Source: a virus
IMG/VR virus record: IMGVR_UViG_3300027733_000042
Coordinates: 26,787-90,786 of that record
Length of the DNA stretch: 64,000 nt
Reading direction: 5' to 3' (one strand)
Every line of letters begins with the position of its first letter. The stretch's first letter is position 1. The notes below the pieces were generated by a model. That model saw nothing but the letters and a program-made list of their open reading frames with translations, had not been told where the DNA came from and did not search any database. A program made the translations under genes and the position numbers. Below are positions 1 through 8,573 of the stretch, piece by piece.

Positions 1-645
1 TTTTGTAGTGTCATTAATTGGTGCAGAGCCAGCAGGTTTTGGTGTTTCTGTAGCATTTACTGGAGAGCTTGGAGTTTCAGGAGTAGCATTACCGGATTCA
101 ATAAATGCATCGTATAGTGGAGCAACTAATCCGCCAGGTAAATTATATAAAATAATTCCTTCGCTCAGATCATCAAGTACAGTCTCAAAATCACTAAATA
201 TTTTATAGTCAGATATTTTTTGTTTGACTTGGGCCATCTTAGCCAGAGCAGATGACATAAATAACTTGAGCCATCCTTCTCCGCCAAGTTCCTTTAATCG
301 TATGTACTTGGTCTTATTTACTGGCTCATAAAAATTCTTGTGTAATATTTTATATTCTGCTTTTCCTGGACTGTCCTTTCCGGCAAGATTTTCAAGAATT
401 ACTGGAGCAAATCCTTCAGGCATAACTTCAGATCCGCCAGCTTCTGGATATACCCATGCAAATAATTCACCAATCGTTGAGAACGATACCTGTGGCTTAG
501 AAAAACTTAGTGAAATCGGGTCAGTTAATTTGATCGCTTTTTGTCGAGCTGCAGTATACTGTGCAATCTTTTCATCTGATTGTTTAATCAGGTCATCTGC
601 CTTTTTATTAAAGGCGTCGACAAATATTTTTTTCTTTTCTAACAC
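1..645 (-). CDS. Unrecognised protein, C-terminus beyond window edge
   Basis: The frame is open from a GTG at 645 to the left edge, giving 215 residues with the C-terminus missing. An in-frame TAA lies three codons upstream (652-654), so GTG (or the CTG two codons before it) is the only reasonable start. Residues 1-40 are charged and probably helical, the middle is mixed, and the last visible stretch is a Thr/Pro/Ala-rich linker. A late-promoter element sits at 662-672, 17 bases before the start, so it is probably a late virion or assembly protein. It follows the gp26-like hub gene, so a baseplate hub role is possible, but I recognise no domain. Confidence 0.75.
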   Translation of the reverse strand, partial: MLEKKKIFVDAFNKKADDLIKQSDEKIAQYTAARQKAIKLTDPISLSFSKPQVSFSTIGELFAWVYPEAGGSEVMPEGFAPVILENLAGKDSPGKAEYKILHKNFYEPVNKTKYIRLKELGGEGWLKLFMSSALAKMAQVKQKISDYKIFSDFETVLDDLSEGIILYNLPGGLVAPLYDAFIESGNATPETPSSPVNATETPKPAGSAPINDTTK

Positions 646-661
646 AGACAGTTATTCTTTT

Positions 662-672
662 TATTATTTATT
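662..672 (-). promoter_or_regulatory. T4-like late promoter
   Basis: On the minus strand this reads AATAAATAATA, 17 bases before the GTG of the partial gene at 645. It matches the element in front of most late-type genes in the window and resembles the T4 late consensus TATAAATA. It overlaps the stop codon of the preceding small gene. Confidence 0.6.
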
Positions 673-877
673 TTAGAGATAGCCCTTCTGGTAAATTAAC
701 ACGAAGTGGTTGCGCAGCGACTTGCGTTTCCTGTGAGATAGTATCGTTTGCGGCCTCAATATCTTTTTTAAGTATATTTAACAGCAATGAATATTCCAAG
801 TATTCTAAATTATAAAGTGTATCTAGGGATTGACCCAGCCGCACCGCCAACCGAGCATTAAGCTCCAATAAGTTCAT
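668..877 (-). CDS. Small protein following the hub gene, unknown
   Basis: About 69 residues when started at ATG 877, where it overlaps the end of the gp26-like gene by 20 bases. A longer reading from 973 would overlap that gene by over 100 bases and is less likely. The protein is Leu-rich and helical at the N-terminus, with a polar C-terminal tail. In T4, small baseplate-hub assembly factors (gp51, gp28) accompany gp26, so a hub-assembly role is a guess from position only; no sequence match is claimed. The start is uncertain. Confidence 0.5.
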   Translation of the reverse strand: MNLLELNARLAVRLGQSLDTLYNLEYLEYSLLLNILKKDIEAANDTISQETQVAAQPLRVNLPEGLSLK

Positions 878-1865
878 CAAGTCCAGTTGAAATAATGAAA
901 ATATCTTTGACAGTGAAGCTTCCTCCCAAAAAAATATGGCTCTCCGTTTGTGTTTTACATTTTTCGCAAACACTAGCCGCTTTATTTAGGCTGTTTTTTT
1001 CAAGTAGATCCGTGAACTTATGGATAACTACAAATTTTGTTTCATTCCAGTCAAGTGAACTCATTTTTAATTCACTTAATACAGAAAGGTCGATTTTTCT
1101 CCAATCACGAAGTAGGTATGGACCATGCGCATAAAATGAATCATCGATTGCAATTCCACGTTCTTGTTCATCACGACGTTTCTGTTTAAATTTAGCAGAC
1201 ATTCCAATAGTCGGCAAATGAAGTCGAATTGTATCTCCGAGTTTTTCAGATGATATAGAAAAGCATCTCTCTTCTGACGAGTACCATTTCATTACTTCGT
1301 CTGGAAAATGGAAACCCAATAGATTTTTACTTGTGACTTGTGTTTGATTTACATGACCACATTGATCGTTTGAACATTTAATATATGCCCAAAGCTTATT
1401 CTCCTGATTAGGAAAAGTTAATTCATAGATTCTAAATAGAATATGATATTTGTCGACTTCAAGATAATCATTGAAGTTCATCGGCATCATCTGGCCTTTA
1501 ATTTTAAATTTAGTACAGGCATTAAGCACAAAATTTATCTTTTCACGAATATCAATCGGATCAGTTTCATCGATCGTAGACCAGTGACGAATCTCTTTGG
1601 TTTTTGCAGACCTGATTAATAATTCTGCCTTTTCTGGATAGAACAGTCCTCGAGATGGTAGATTTTCAAGATTTAATATTTTCCATGGAGATTCTTCAGC
1701 TGCCGACATTTCAATCATGTTCTGATGACTGGATGCTTTACCTAAGCTGGTCACCTTTGCTGGTTCCTCTGACTTAACTTCAATCTGCGCGATATTATTT
1801 ACTCCATACTTAAGATCTTGTTCATTCAGGAAACGTTCTGCTTCTTCTGGATTGACTGTGCTCAT
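858..1865 (-). CDS. Baseplate hub protein, T4 gp26-like
   Basis: 335 residues from ATG 1865; an in-frame ATG at 1904 would add 13 hydrophobic and basic residues out of the promoter and terminator region and is rejected. LPSRGLFYP at residues 69-77 resembles the conserved LPS-G--Y segment of the T4 base-plate protein family (gp26), which builds or assembles the hub at the centre of the baseplate. Cysteines at about 164/169 and a CEKC at about 300-303 look like a four-Cys zinc site. It is longer than T4 gp26 (208 residues), mostly through an N-terminal polar extension. It lies immediately after a terminator and a weak late promoter. The family assignment is by motif only. Confidence 0.55.
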   Translation of the reverse strand: MSTVNPEEAERFLNEQDLKYGVNNIAQIEVKSEEPAKVTSLGKASSHQNMIEMSAAEESPWKILNLENLPSRGLFYPEKAELLIRSAKTKEIRHWSTIDETDPIDIREKINFVLNACTKFKIKGQMMPMNFNDYLEVDKYHILFRIYELTFPNQENKLWAYIKCSNDQCGHVNQTQVTSKNLLGFHFPDEVMKWYSSEERCFSISSEKLGDTIRLHLPTIGMSAKFKQKRRDEQERGIAIDDSFYAHGPYLLRDWRKIDLSVLSELKMSSLDWNETKFVVIHKFTDLLEKNSLNKAASVCEKCKTQTESHIFLGGSFTVKDIFIISTGLDELIGA

Positions 1866-1880
1866 TATATGATATTTTTT

Positions 1881-1889
1881 TATCTTATA
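1881..1889 (-). promoter_or_regulatory. Weak late promoter candidate
   Basis: Minus strand TATAAGATA, 16 bases before ATG 1865 and directly after the hairpin terminator at 1895-1928. It differs from TATAAATA by one inserted base. Position rather than sequence supports it. Confidence 0.3.
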
Positions 1890-1894
1890 TATGC

Positions 1895-1928
1895 AAAAAA
1901 GCAACTGGTTCTAAAATCAGTTGCTTTT
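1895..1928 (-). terminator. Rho-independent terminator of the 4367-1950 unit
   Basis: Bases 1897-1910 pair with 1915-1928 around a CTAA tetraloop (14 bp with one G-U pair). On the minus strand the stem is followed by a run of six T. It lies 22 bases after the stop of the gene at 1950. Confidence 0.85.
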
Positions 1929-1949
1929 GCTAATTAAAATATGATAAAC

Positions 1950-2417
1950 TTATGAATTGATAAATTGTGAGAATGACATTACATGAGTAGATGTAGATTC
2001 GTAGACTCGTTCAATTGTCTCAGGATAAACTTCCTGTATTTCTAACGTTTTTGGATTCTTTATATAGACTTGGATCGAATTGTTTGTATAATCAGGAACA
2101 ATTTTATGTAATTTGCCAACTACCGATACTCCATTTTCATGGTCAAGCATCGAGTTTACGATAACACCTCTAATTCTGTCACCCGGTTTATAAAATAACT
2201 TTAATTTACTAACTGCAATATCAAAATCTGTATATCCCTTGTCTCCCTTAATTGATAAGTCAACGAATGCTTTTTGAGATATTGAAATACCTGGTGTAAA
2301 TTTACTACGACCTACTGTGAAGTTAAAATCTCCCTTGGTTCCATAAAATGGAATTCCTCGAGTAAAATCTCCTCGAGAAACAAGTGGTGATATATTATTT
2401 TCGTTAACGTTTTCCAT
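1950..2417 (-). CDS. Unknown late protein, probable virion component
   Basis: 155 residues from the ATG at 2417, which overlaps the TAA of the preceding gene (TAATG). A TTG six bases upstream could add two residues. The N-terminal 50 residues are Gly/Phe/Ser-rich and the rest is predicted beta with many Val and Ile. There is no transmembrane segment. It is the last gene of the tightly packed minus-strand unit that starts at 4367 and ends at the terminator 1895-1928. I do not recognise the family; small size and context suggest a tail or baseplate accessory protein. Confidence 0.7.
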   Translation of the reverse strand: MENVNENNISPLVSRGDFTRGIPFYGTKGDFNFTVGRSKFTPGISISQKAFVDLSIKGDKGYTDFDIAVSKLKLFYKPGDRIRGVIVNSMLDHENGVSVVGKLHKIVPDYTNNSIQVYIKNPKTLEIQEVYPETIERVYESTSTHVMSFSQFINS

Positions 2418-2818
2418 TACCAAGCAAGTGGAATTCCTCTCTTTTTATAACCAACAATTGTATATTCTCCGCCCGGGTCAGCCGATGTTCCATCAGATTC
2501 ACAGAAGTCAAATTTCTTTAAGTATACGTTAATTACTGGAAATTTCAGAAGATATGCAACTGGATAAATTGGTGCATCTGCATCCTTATTATCGATTCCC
2601 CAGATTTTAACATATTCAGCTGAGACACTTGATAGATCTACAAATTCAACTTTAAATACTGGACCTTTTGCAAAGCCATATTGTTGAAGTTCTCCAATTT
2701 GTTGATAACCTAGAGTGGTTGGTGCGCCGGCTGGAGCACGTTTATCTGTACTAATAAAAGTTGGTTCGTAATTTAATTGATTTACCAGAGTAATTAGCTC
2801 TGCTCCAGTGTGCATCAT
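2417..2818 (-). CDS. Unknown late protein, probable virion component
   Basis: 133 residues, starting with a double ATG at 2818/2815. It is a soluble protein, helical at the N-terminus (LITLVNQLNYEP) and then beta-rich, with one Cys. It is translationally coupled to the next gene through TAATG and separated from the previous gene by 15 bases, so the two probably belong to one transcript with related function. No motif was recognised. Confidence 0.7.
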   Translation of the reverse strand: MMHTGAELITLVNQLNYEPTFISTDKRAPAGAPTTLGYQQIGELQQYGFAKGPVFKVEFVDLSSVSAEYVKIWGIDNKDADAPIYPVAYLLKFPVINVYLKKFDFCESDGTSADPGGEYTIVGYKKRGIPLAW

Positions 2819-2833
2819 GTGCGTTTTATTTTT

Positions 2834-3376
2834 TTATATCGACTGTCCAAATATTACTAGAGCAGATACTCTAACATTATATAGCAAGTTAGTATTAATG
2901 ATCTTTATCTTATTTATTAAGTCTTCTGCCTTATTTGACTTCGGATTTGTAAAGATCGTAAAAAGATCATATAATGGATATTCAGTAGCAGTTAGAGTGT
3001 CAGTATTCTCCAGAGATATTTTTACTGATTTGTTTACTAATTCAATCGTTTCACCATTCGTGTCATATGTTGGATAAATGATACGAAGCATTACTCCTCT
3101 AGCATATAATTTACCGCTTTCTAATTCGCTACTAGGCGAAAGTATACTCGTTTGATTATCAAAGATTGTAATATCTCCGCCATTCATTTCAGCAGTAAGA
3201 CCGATACATGTGTACCCGTCCACTGGAAAAGCAAAATCGCCAATGCAGAACTCACCATGTGTAGCTTTACCATCGACTACCCGAAAGCATTTATCGTCGA
3301 ATAGTTGCAAGATTGGCTGGTTTTCATAGCCGCCACAATCGTCGCATACATCATTTAAGTTACCAAGTGTCATCAT
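2834..3376 (-). CDS. Unknown Cys-containing late protein
   Basis: 180 residues. The N-terminal third has five Cys (CDDCGG near residue 11, then single Cys near 30, 45 and 58), which could bind a metal or form disulfides. The remainder is beta-rich and polar, like small tail or fibre accessory domains. Its ATG overlaps the stop of the membrane-protein gene upstream by four bases (ATGA), indicating translational coupling. No family recognised. Confidence 0.7.
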   Translation of the reverse strand: MMTLGNLNDVCDDCGGYENQPILQLFDDKCFRVVDGKATHGEFCIGDFAFPVDGYTCIGLTAEMNGGDITIFDNQTSILSPSSELESGKLYARGVMLRIIYPTYDTNGETIELVNKSVKISLENTDTLTATEYPLYDLFTIFTNPKSNKAEDLINKIKIINTNLLYNVRVSALVIFGQSI

Positions 3377-4056
3377 TTTCCAAGTATTTTTTTCATCTTA
3401 TTGCTAAGGCCCATCTTCTGACGTTGATTGGGCGCCAGGTGAGGATTTTGAGTAGGTGTACTCGGTAAAACTGGTGGCTCAACAGGGTGGATTGGAGTTT
3501 CAACTTTTACTTCTTCAATTTTTTCTGGAGCAACAATTTGTTCAGATACTGGTTCTTCAATTTCTTCTGGTTTAGCTGGCTCAATATTATCTATTCCATC
3601 ATACTTAATAAAAAAATGCAAACACGTAAGTGAAATTATTGGAAGTAATCCACCTTCGATTAATGCTAACCATCGGCGCTGAGCTATTGCATTTGATACG
3701 TCTGCGCCAATCATATCAAATGCTGGAGCAGTAAGATCTGACCAGTCTTTAAAACTCTTGGTTGTAACATCAATATCCGAATAACAGAAGTAGATATTGC
3801 CTATAAATTGTATAAATGTTACTAAAATGAATACAAACCATACTGAGAAACCTTTAATTCGAACAGAGGCTGCAGAAATTGCAGACATTGCCGCTATTTC
3901 AATCGCAACAGAAAGATATATTGCCCAGCTGGTTGGATTTGCTAGATCATACCAGCTAATAACATGGGAAATAGAAACAATCATCACTAGGATGATTGGA
4001 ACCAAGAACATTCCACGGATAACTCCGCGCTTATTTAATTTGATCCACTCTATCAT
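3373..4056 (-). CDS. Membrane protein, four TM segments with Pro/Glu-rich tail
   Basis: 227 residues. Hydrophobic segments at about 13-35, 43-66, 70-92 and 134-152 predict four membrane passes. The C-terminal 75 residues are Pro- and Glu-rich and end in a basic stretch, which would be cytoplasmic if the N-terminus is inside. The start is fused to the preceding gene (shared ATG/stop region at 4056). Other small membrane proteins lie directly upstream, so a role at the host membrane (lysis, superinfection exclusion or DNA entry) is possible, but no family is recognised. Confidence 0.75.
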   Translation of the reverse strand: MIEWIKLNKRGVIRGMFLVPIILVMIVSISHVISWYDLANPTSWAIYLSVAIEIAAMSAISAASVRIKGFSVWFVFILVTFIQFIGNIYFCYSDIDVTTKSFKDWSDLTAPAFDMIGADVSNAIAQRRWLALIEGGLLPIISLTCLHFFIKYDGIDNIEPAKPEEIEEPVSEQIVAPEKIEEVKVETPIHPVEPPVLPSTPTQNPHLAPNQRQKMGLSNKMKKILGK

Positions 4057-4367
4057 TATTTCTCTAAATTTTGAATCTCTTTATCAATCTCAGATTGTCG
4101 ATTAACATCAAGTATTTTACGGTCAGTTGATTGAATCATTCTTTTTTCAGTCTTTAACCCTTCAATAGTCAGCATTTTTTGAATATCGGTCTTTGGCACA
4201 ATATTCGAAATAATAATTGAATCGTTTGATTTAATAGTATTTGTTAACTCTGCATTTGTTTTATCAAGTCTACTATTTGTTGAGCAGGTTTTGAAAAAAA
4301 TAATTATTACAAGTGGTAACATTATACGATGTGCCCAAGTGTCTAAAAAGGTGAAAATTTTATTCAT
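4056..4367 (-). CDS. Small N-terminally anchored coiled-coil protein
   Basis: 103 residues with one transmembrane helix at about 15-27 and then a charged, probably coiled-coil domain. This is the topology of inner-membrane spanins, but nothing in the sequence proves lysis function. It is the first gene after a late-promoter element at 4380-4390, 13 bases from the ATG, and its end touches the next gene. A Cys just after the membrane helix is not in a lipobox context. Confidence 0.65.
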   Translation of the reverse strand: MNKIFTFLDTWAHRIMLPLVIIIFFKTCSTNSRLDKTNAELTNTIKSNDSIIISNIVPKTDIQKMLTIEGLKTEKRMIQSTDRKILDVNRQSEIDKEIQNLEK

Positions 4368-4379
4368 CTTGTTTCTTTT

Positions 4380-4390
4380 TATTATTTATT
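4380..4390 (-). promoter_or_regulatory. T4-like late promoter
   Basis: Minus strand AATAAATAATA, 13 bases before ATG 4367. It opens the five-gene unit 4367-1950 that ends at terminator 1895-1928. Confidence 0.6.
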
Positions 4391-4403
4391 TAACTGGAAG
4401 GTA

Positions 4404-4865
4404 CTAAAATAGCCAGAGTGCTAGGCCAATTAAAATTAGTGCAAGGGTTGAAAAGTATGAAACTGCATATACTAGGACAGGGCGTTTATACTTTTTGTAG
4501 TCGAATGTGATTTGTAGAATATATCCATAATACTCTTCATTTTTAATCCTGTCATACTCAACTTTAACTGAATCAAGTATTCCCTCCTTAGTTAGGAATT
4601 CAGTATATTTTTTCATTCGATCACTAATCATTTTAAGCTCAACTGATTCAGATGATGTTTCTGAATACATTAATATCTCAGGATTAAGATTTACACCAAT
4701 ATATAAATTGGAATCAGCATCTACTAAAAGACCGATTGCATCTAACTTGCCATCTTTTTGTAGTTCAGCAATTATTGATTTGTACTTTGCAAATCGGGCT
4801 AAGTCTTCAAGACAGCCTTGAAGACTTTTAAAAATTTTTACTGGGTTGATTTTGTCTAAGATCAT
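4404..4865 (-). CDS. Tail-anchored membrane protein coupled to ECF-like sigma
   Basis: 153 residues with a soluble N-terminal domain of about 125 residues and a single C-terminal hydrophobic helix (about 130-152) at the very end, i.e. a tail anchor. Its ATG overlaps the stop codon region of the sigma-factor gene by four bases (4862-4865), so the two are made together. A membrane partner next to an ECF sigma is often its anti-sigma factor; that role is an inference from context, since no zinc anti-sigma motif (HxxxCxxC) is present. A baseplate or head-membrane contact protein is an alternative. Confidence 0.7.
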   Translation of the reverse strand: MILDKINPVKIFKSLQGCLEDLARFAKYKSIIAELQKDGKLDAIGLLVDADSNLYIGVNLNPEILMYSETSSESVELKMISDRMKKYTEFLTKEGILDSVKVEYDRIKNEEYYGYILQITFDYKKYKRPVLVYAVSYFSTLALILIGLALWLF

Positions 4866-5488
4866 ATTATTGTTCGTATTTTTTCTTCGAGATCAGGATT
4901 GTCTTTAATTACTGCTTCTCGAATATCTACTCGAATTTTGCGAAGTTTGGTCTTCACAGTATTTTCATTCATTTTATAGTCGGTCGCAATTTGTCTAACC
5001 TTTTTATTTTTTATCATCTTATCGATTGCGATGTTTTTCATCGTCTCATCGTTAATATTATAAATTTCAGCAAGGGTCTTTGCATATATCTCTTCCACGT
5101 CAAGGTGGTATGATTGTGTTATTTCAAAATCATCGGCTTTATCTACTTTCTGATAAAGATCATCAATATCAAGATGGGTATGCTTTTTCTTATGGTAGAG
5201 GTAATATAGGGTCTCATTTCTAGCGATCGTGTAGATCCATGTAGTAAATCTGCCTTTTTCGAATTTAAACTGTGCGACATTTTTAAAGATACGTTTAAGA
5301 CTATATTGTAGTGCTTCTTCTGTATCAAATTCATTTTTACAGAATTTCCACACGAAAAATTTTAATTTTGGATAAATTAGAGAAGCTAGCTCATTTCGCT
5401 CAACTTCAGTAATTGCATCTGTTAATAATTTTTCAGAAATTTCTTTTATTCTTAGATTGACTCGTTCATTGATTTCGTCGTATCCCAT
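4862..5488 (-). CDS. ECF-like RNA polymerase sigma factor
   Basis: 208 residues with the two-domain plan of ECF sigma factors. A region 2 helix set spans about 35-105, including the hallmark segment [16 protein letters not shown] that binds the core enzyme and the -10 element. A region 4 helix-turn-helix at about 155-195 ([20 protein letters not shown]) would read a -35 element. An acidic linker joins them. The protein should redirect host RNA polymerase to phage or selected host promoters. It is expressed after a 103-residue unknown protein and before a tail-anchored membrane protein. It is separate from the gp55-like late sigma at 40350, so the phage carries two sigma factors. Confidence 0.85.
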   Translation of the reverse strand: MGYDEINERVNLRIKEISEKLLTDAITEVERNELASLIYPKLKFFVWKFCKNEFDTEEALQYSLKRIFKNVAQFKFEKGRFTTWIYTIARNETLYYLYHKKKHTHLDIDDLYQKVDKADDFEITQSYHLDVEEIYAKTLAEIYNINDETMKNIAIDKMIKNKKVRQIATDYKMNENTVKTKLRKIRVDIREAVIKDNPDLEEKIRTII

Positions 5489-5489
5489 A

Positions 5490-5801
5490 TTATTTTATTA
5501 CTACCTCGGCGTTATTTTTTAACTCGTTAATTACATTTAAGCACAACTGACATTTTTCATAGGCTTCTGACTTTTCATAGAAGGAGATCGCGTTCTCAAG
5601 ACCACTAATAAATTTATCACGACTCAAGTTGACAGTATAGTCAACCGCATTGATTGTAATATTGATTACCGTGATCTCATGAATTGCAGGATCTCGATAG
5701 TTTGCACAAATAGATTCTACAACTTTATCATAAATTGTAATTCGATGAAGATTAAAAACTTCTTCAAGCGTAATATCACCATTGAATTTGAGGGATGTCA
5801 T
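5490..5801 (-). CDS. Unknown small protein, first gene of the sigma operon
   Basis: 103 residues, soluble and acidic, with two Cys in a CQLC motif near residue 87 and a helical C-terminal half. Its stop codon is one base from the ATG of the sigma gene. A TATAGTATTATA box lies 37 bases upstream. Its function is unknown; a partner or regulator of the ECF-like sigma is possible from context only. Confidence 0.7.
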   Translation of the reverse strand: MTSLKFNGDITLEEVFNLHRITIYDKVVESICANYRDPAIHEITVINITINAVDYTVNLSRDKFISGLENAISFYEKSEAYEKCQLCLNVINELKNNAEVVIK

Positions 5802-5837
5802 ACTCTGTTTTTTTTTATATTTGTGTTGGTTCTATCC

Positions 5838-5849
5838 TATAATACTATA
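5838..5849 (-). promoter_or_regulatory. Non-late promoter-like box (TATAGTATTATA)
   Basis: Minus strand TATAGTATTATA, 37 bases before ATG 5801. The identical 12-mer occurs at 41642-41653 in front of the UV endonuclease gene. It contains a TATAGT/TATTAT -10-like hexamer and lacks the late TAAATA core, so it may mark early or middle transcription. Confidence 0.4.
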
Positions 5850-5855
5850 AAATAG

Positions 5856-7832
5856 TTAATCTTTAAAAAATCTATCCTTTATTTTTTTCATATGTTCCAT
5901 GGATTCCATATCAAACACATTAGATTGAACTTTAGGTCCGTCGCCAGATGCAGGTGCAGTACTGTTTAATCGACGTAGCTCATCAAAATTATACAAACTC
6001 TTTTTATTATTTTCACGATAGACGTTAAATATTTTTTCTTCGAGTTCTTTTCGATATTCAGCTGGAGCATTCTCAAACGTCTCAATTCCTATATCCCAGA
6101 ACTGTGTCGAGTCGAAAAATGGTGCAATATTTATGCAGGTCATAGCTAAATCATCATTTCCATTTTGACCACGATATGCGCCGCCTTTAGTTTTACCAAA
6201 TGACATAAGTTCCATGAAAGTTAAATATTCGTTTGGAATAATCTTATTAATTGTAACTAGATGTTTAAATCGTTCGCAATATTTAATTTTATTTGTTGGC
6301 CCAAGTCGTAATCCGATCTTTGGAACAACTGCCATTTCAGTATGTTTAGTATGAACAAATTGTCCCGTCCAGTATTCAGAATTATCTGCACATCTTGAGT
6401 GAACGATCTCACCTTTATGATTCATCTCCAGGACTATTCTAACTTTGCTAGGATTAAATATTCGATAGATGATAAATTCAGCAGCAGCTGCAAATTGAGT
6501 AACATCAAGTTCATTTGTTCTAAATGTTCCAATTTGAACTAGTGAAATTGCATCTAATTCGTTTCGAACAGCATCCTTCTTCTTTAAGAGTTCAGAAACT
6601 GGCATCGCAACTACTTTGTAAATATTTAAAACTGAATAGTCGCCGCCAACTCCATCTGCAGTATCAATACTGAATAGGTAATTTGCAGCATCATTCTTAA
6701 AGTCTGATAATTGACGCTTTACGTATCTAGGATGCAATTTTAAGTGATCGTTAATATACATACGATCTTCATCTAGTGCAAAATTGGAGTTTTTATAGTC
6801 TACTCGGATATTATTTAATTTCTTAAGCTCATTTGAGCCAAGTAATAATTGATCTGACGAGAAGAACTGAAGTCCATATTCCTGGTTAAAATCATCAATT
6901 GAACCGATATCAGCAATTGCGTCTTCTTTCCATTTTTCATCACGACCAGGTACTTGCCACCAGTCGACTCGAAGGGCAACATAATTACTTCTATTTTCAA
7001 TTGCATCAACCCAAATATCATGGAACTTGTTTTTACCATTTGGTGTAGATGTAATTATAATCTTTGAATTAGGATCGGCAGAAATCGTTGGGAATATTGT
7101 ACGATAAAACTCATCTAATTTTGCTTGGTCAATATGCGCAAACTCATCAATATACAATAAGTTAACGGTTAAACCGATACCTGATTTTTTAGTGGTTGTT
7201 CTACCAACAACACGACTATCATTATCAAATTTTATATTACCGGTATTGACATGTTTAATACCAGGTTTCATAAAGAATGGAAGATTGTCTAATGAAATTC
7301 TGAACTTATCTAATAATTCTCGAGTAGTTGTAAAATTATCTGCAACAAGTAGTGCAGTTTTTTCTGCATGGAATAGAGTAAACCATAAGATAAAGATAGC
7401 AGAAGTCACAGATTTACCAATCTGACGACTTGCCATTAAGATACTATATTTGTTTCCTTGGAATGAAAGTAGAATTTGTTCTTGAAAATCGCGTAACCCG
7501 CCGGCTTCTTTAATTAGTTTGACTCCATCATGCGTTTGAATAAAACAGTAATTATATGCGAAGTAAATAATATCTTCTTTACATTTGGAAAGTTCTTGCC
7601 ATTCATCTGGAGTATATTCAAACGGTAGATTTGCACGCTTGAGATTAATATCATTATCTCTGAATGGAGAATTATGTAATCCCTTAACATCTAACCCATT
7701 ATCAATTTGATCTAATAATTTAGCGATGCGAACAGTCGTCCATATAGAACTATTTGTATCATCGTCGTCTCCGCTCATTCTGGAAATCTTACGTGATGTG
7801 AATGCACCCCTATTTGACATTATATCCTTCAT
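5856..7832 (-). CDS. Terminase large subunit, T4 gp17-like
   Basis: 658 residues. This is the motor that pumps DNA into the prohead and cuts the concatemer. ATPase: Walker A SRQIGKS at residues 135-141, Walker B LLYIDE at 225-230 followed by FAHID, and the coupling motif TSTPNG at 261-266. Nuclease (RNase H fold): SIDTADGVGGDYS at 388-400 with D390, a second acidic strand (RIVLEMN) near 470, and GNDDLAMT near 570. Length is close to the 610 residues of T4 gp17. It starts five bases after the small subunit with an AAGGA before the ATG, one of the few Shine-Dalgarno-like sites here; an alternative ATG lies 12 bases in. Confidence 0.95.
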   Translation of the reverse strand: MKDIMSNRGAFTSRKISRMSGDDDDTNSSIWTTVRIAKLLDQIDNGLDVKGLHNSPFRDNDINLKRANLPFEYTPDEWQELSKCKEDIIYFAYNYCFIQTHDGVKLIKEAGGLRDFQEQILLSFQGNKYSILMASRQIGKSVTSAIFILWFTLFHAEKTALLVADNFTTTRELLDKFRISLDNLPFFMKPGIKHVNTGNIKFDNDSRVVGRTTTKKSGIGLTVNLLYIDEFAHIDQAKLDEFYRTIFPTISADPNSKIIITSTPNGKNKFHDIWVDAIENRSNYVALRVDWWQVPGRDEKWKEDAIADIGSIDDFNQEYGLQFFSSDQLLLGSNELKKLNNIRVDYKNSNFALDEDRMYINDHLKLHPRYVKRQLSDFKNDAANYLFSIDTADGVGGDYSVLNIYKVVAMPVSELLKKKDAVRNELDAISLVQIGTFRTNELDVTQFAAAAEFIIYRIFNPSKVRIVLEMNHKGEIVHSRCADNSEYWTGQFVHTKHTEMAVVPKIGLRLGPTNKIKYCERFKHLVTINKIIPNEYLTFMELMSFGKTKGGAYRGQNGNDDLAMTCINIAPFFDSTQFWDIGIETFENAPAEYRKELEEKIFNVYRENNKKSLYNFDELRRLNSTAPASGDGPKVQSNVFDMESMEHMKKIKDRFFKD

Positions 7833-7837
7833 GGTCC

Positions 7838-8569
7838 TTAAATTATTTCAGTAAGATCGATGAAATCGTCAGTGTCGTCTTGTTCGATCTCAATATTGTG
7901 TTCTTTCATGAGATCCGATTTATTATTAGGATTAATTAGATTACCCGATACTTTCCCTTTCTGACGATCTTGGGAAGCGACAGGTAAACTTTTTGTAACG
8001 TTTTTAGTTCCTACTGTAATAAAGAACTGGCCTTCCTCTGGACTTGAGCCGACCTTTTGTGTATCTTCGTTTACTGGTTTATCGCGGTTTAATTTTTGAT
8101 ATGTGTCTTCTAAGAAGATGATGTAATTTGCCTGCATCTTAGTTACTGCAGCCATTTTATCTTGTAATTGCCCCATGACCTCGATTAGTCGAGGATGAGT
8201 ATTACCTGAAGTTATTTCTTCCATCACTTTAATGATGGTGATTTTAATAGTCTTCAGCTGAAAGAATAAGTTCGAAATGTTAATAGTATCGAGTTCTTTC
8301 TTGTGTTTTGCGTAGTCACTCTCTTCAAAAATTCCAATATCTACGTAATTTTTAAATAGCGAATTAGTTATTTCGCGAGCTTTTTTCGTGAACTGACTGC
8401 TCATTTCCTCAAAGTCATATGGACTTTCCGTCTTAGTCTCATTGGAAATCTCAGAATCTATAACTAAATCATTTTGATTTTCATTACCTATTGAACCCAA
8501 TAGTGCCTGTATTTCGTCTTTTAAATGTCTTCTATTCTCTTTGTCGATTCCGCCTTGTTTATTTGACAT
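7838..8569 (-). CDS. Terminase small subunit, T4 gp16-like
   Basis: 243 residues. The centre (about 95-160) is a long helical stretch containing HPRLIEVMGQLQDKMAAV, which resembles the HPRxxEVxxxL coiled-coil core of T4 gp16, the ring protein that recognises DNA and stimulates gp17. Both ends are polar, probably disordered, and the C-terminus is acidic (DDTDDFIDLTEI). It is longer than T4 gp16 (164 residues). The position directly before the large subunit supports the call. Confidence 0.75.
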   Translation of the reverse strand: MSNKQGGIDKENRRHLKDEIQALLGSIGNENQNDLVIDSEISNETKTESPYDFEEMSSQFTKKAREITNSLFKNYVDIGIFEESDYAKHKKELDTINISNLFFQLKTIKITIIKVMEEITSGNTHPRLIEVMGQLQDKMAAVTKMQANYIIFLEDTYQKLNRDKPVNEDTQKVGSSPEEGQFFITVGTKNVTKSLPVASQDRQKGKVSGNLINPNNKSDLMKEHNIEIEQDDTDDFIDLTEII

Positions 8570-8573
8570 GAAA

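Noticed and set aside
8-676. Plus-strand frames at 8-208 and 338-676
   Set aside because: They are shadows of the minus-strand gene that runs from GTG 645 off the left edge; the minus frame is continuous, has a late promoter and normal composition.
1820-1865. Capsid-targeting sequence in the gp26-like protein (RFLNE|Q)
   Set aside because: The short match is preceded by an acidic stretch (NPEEAE), not the Lys/aromatic pattern, and the protein is a baseplate-type protein.
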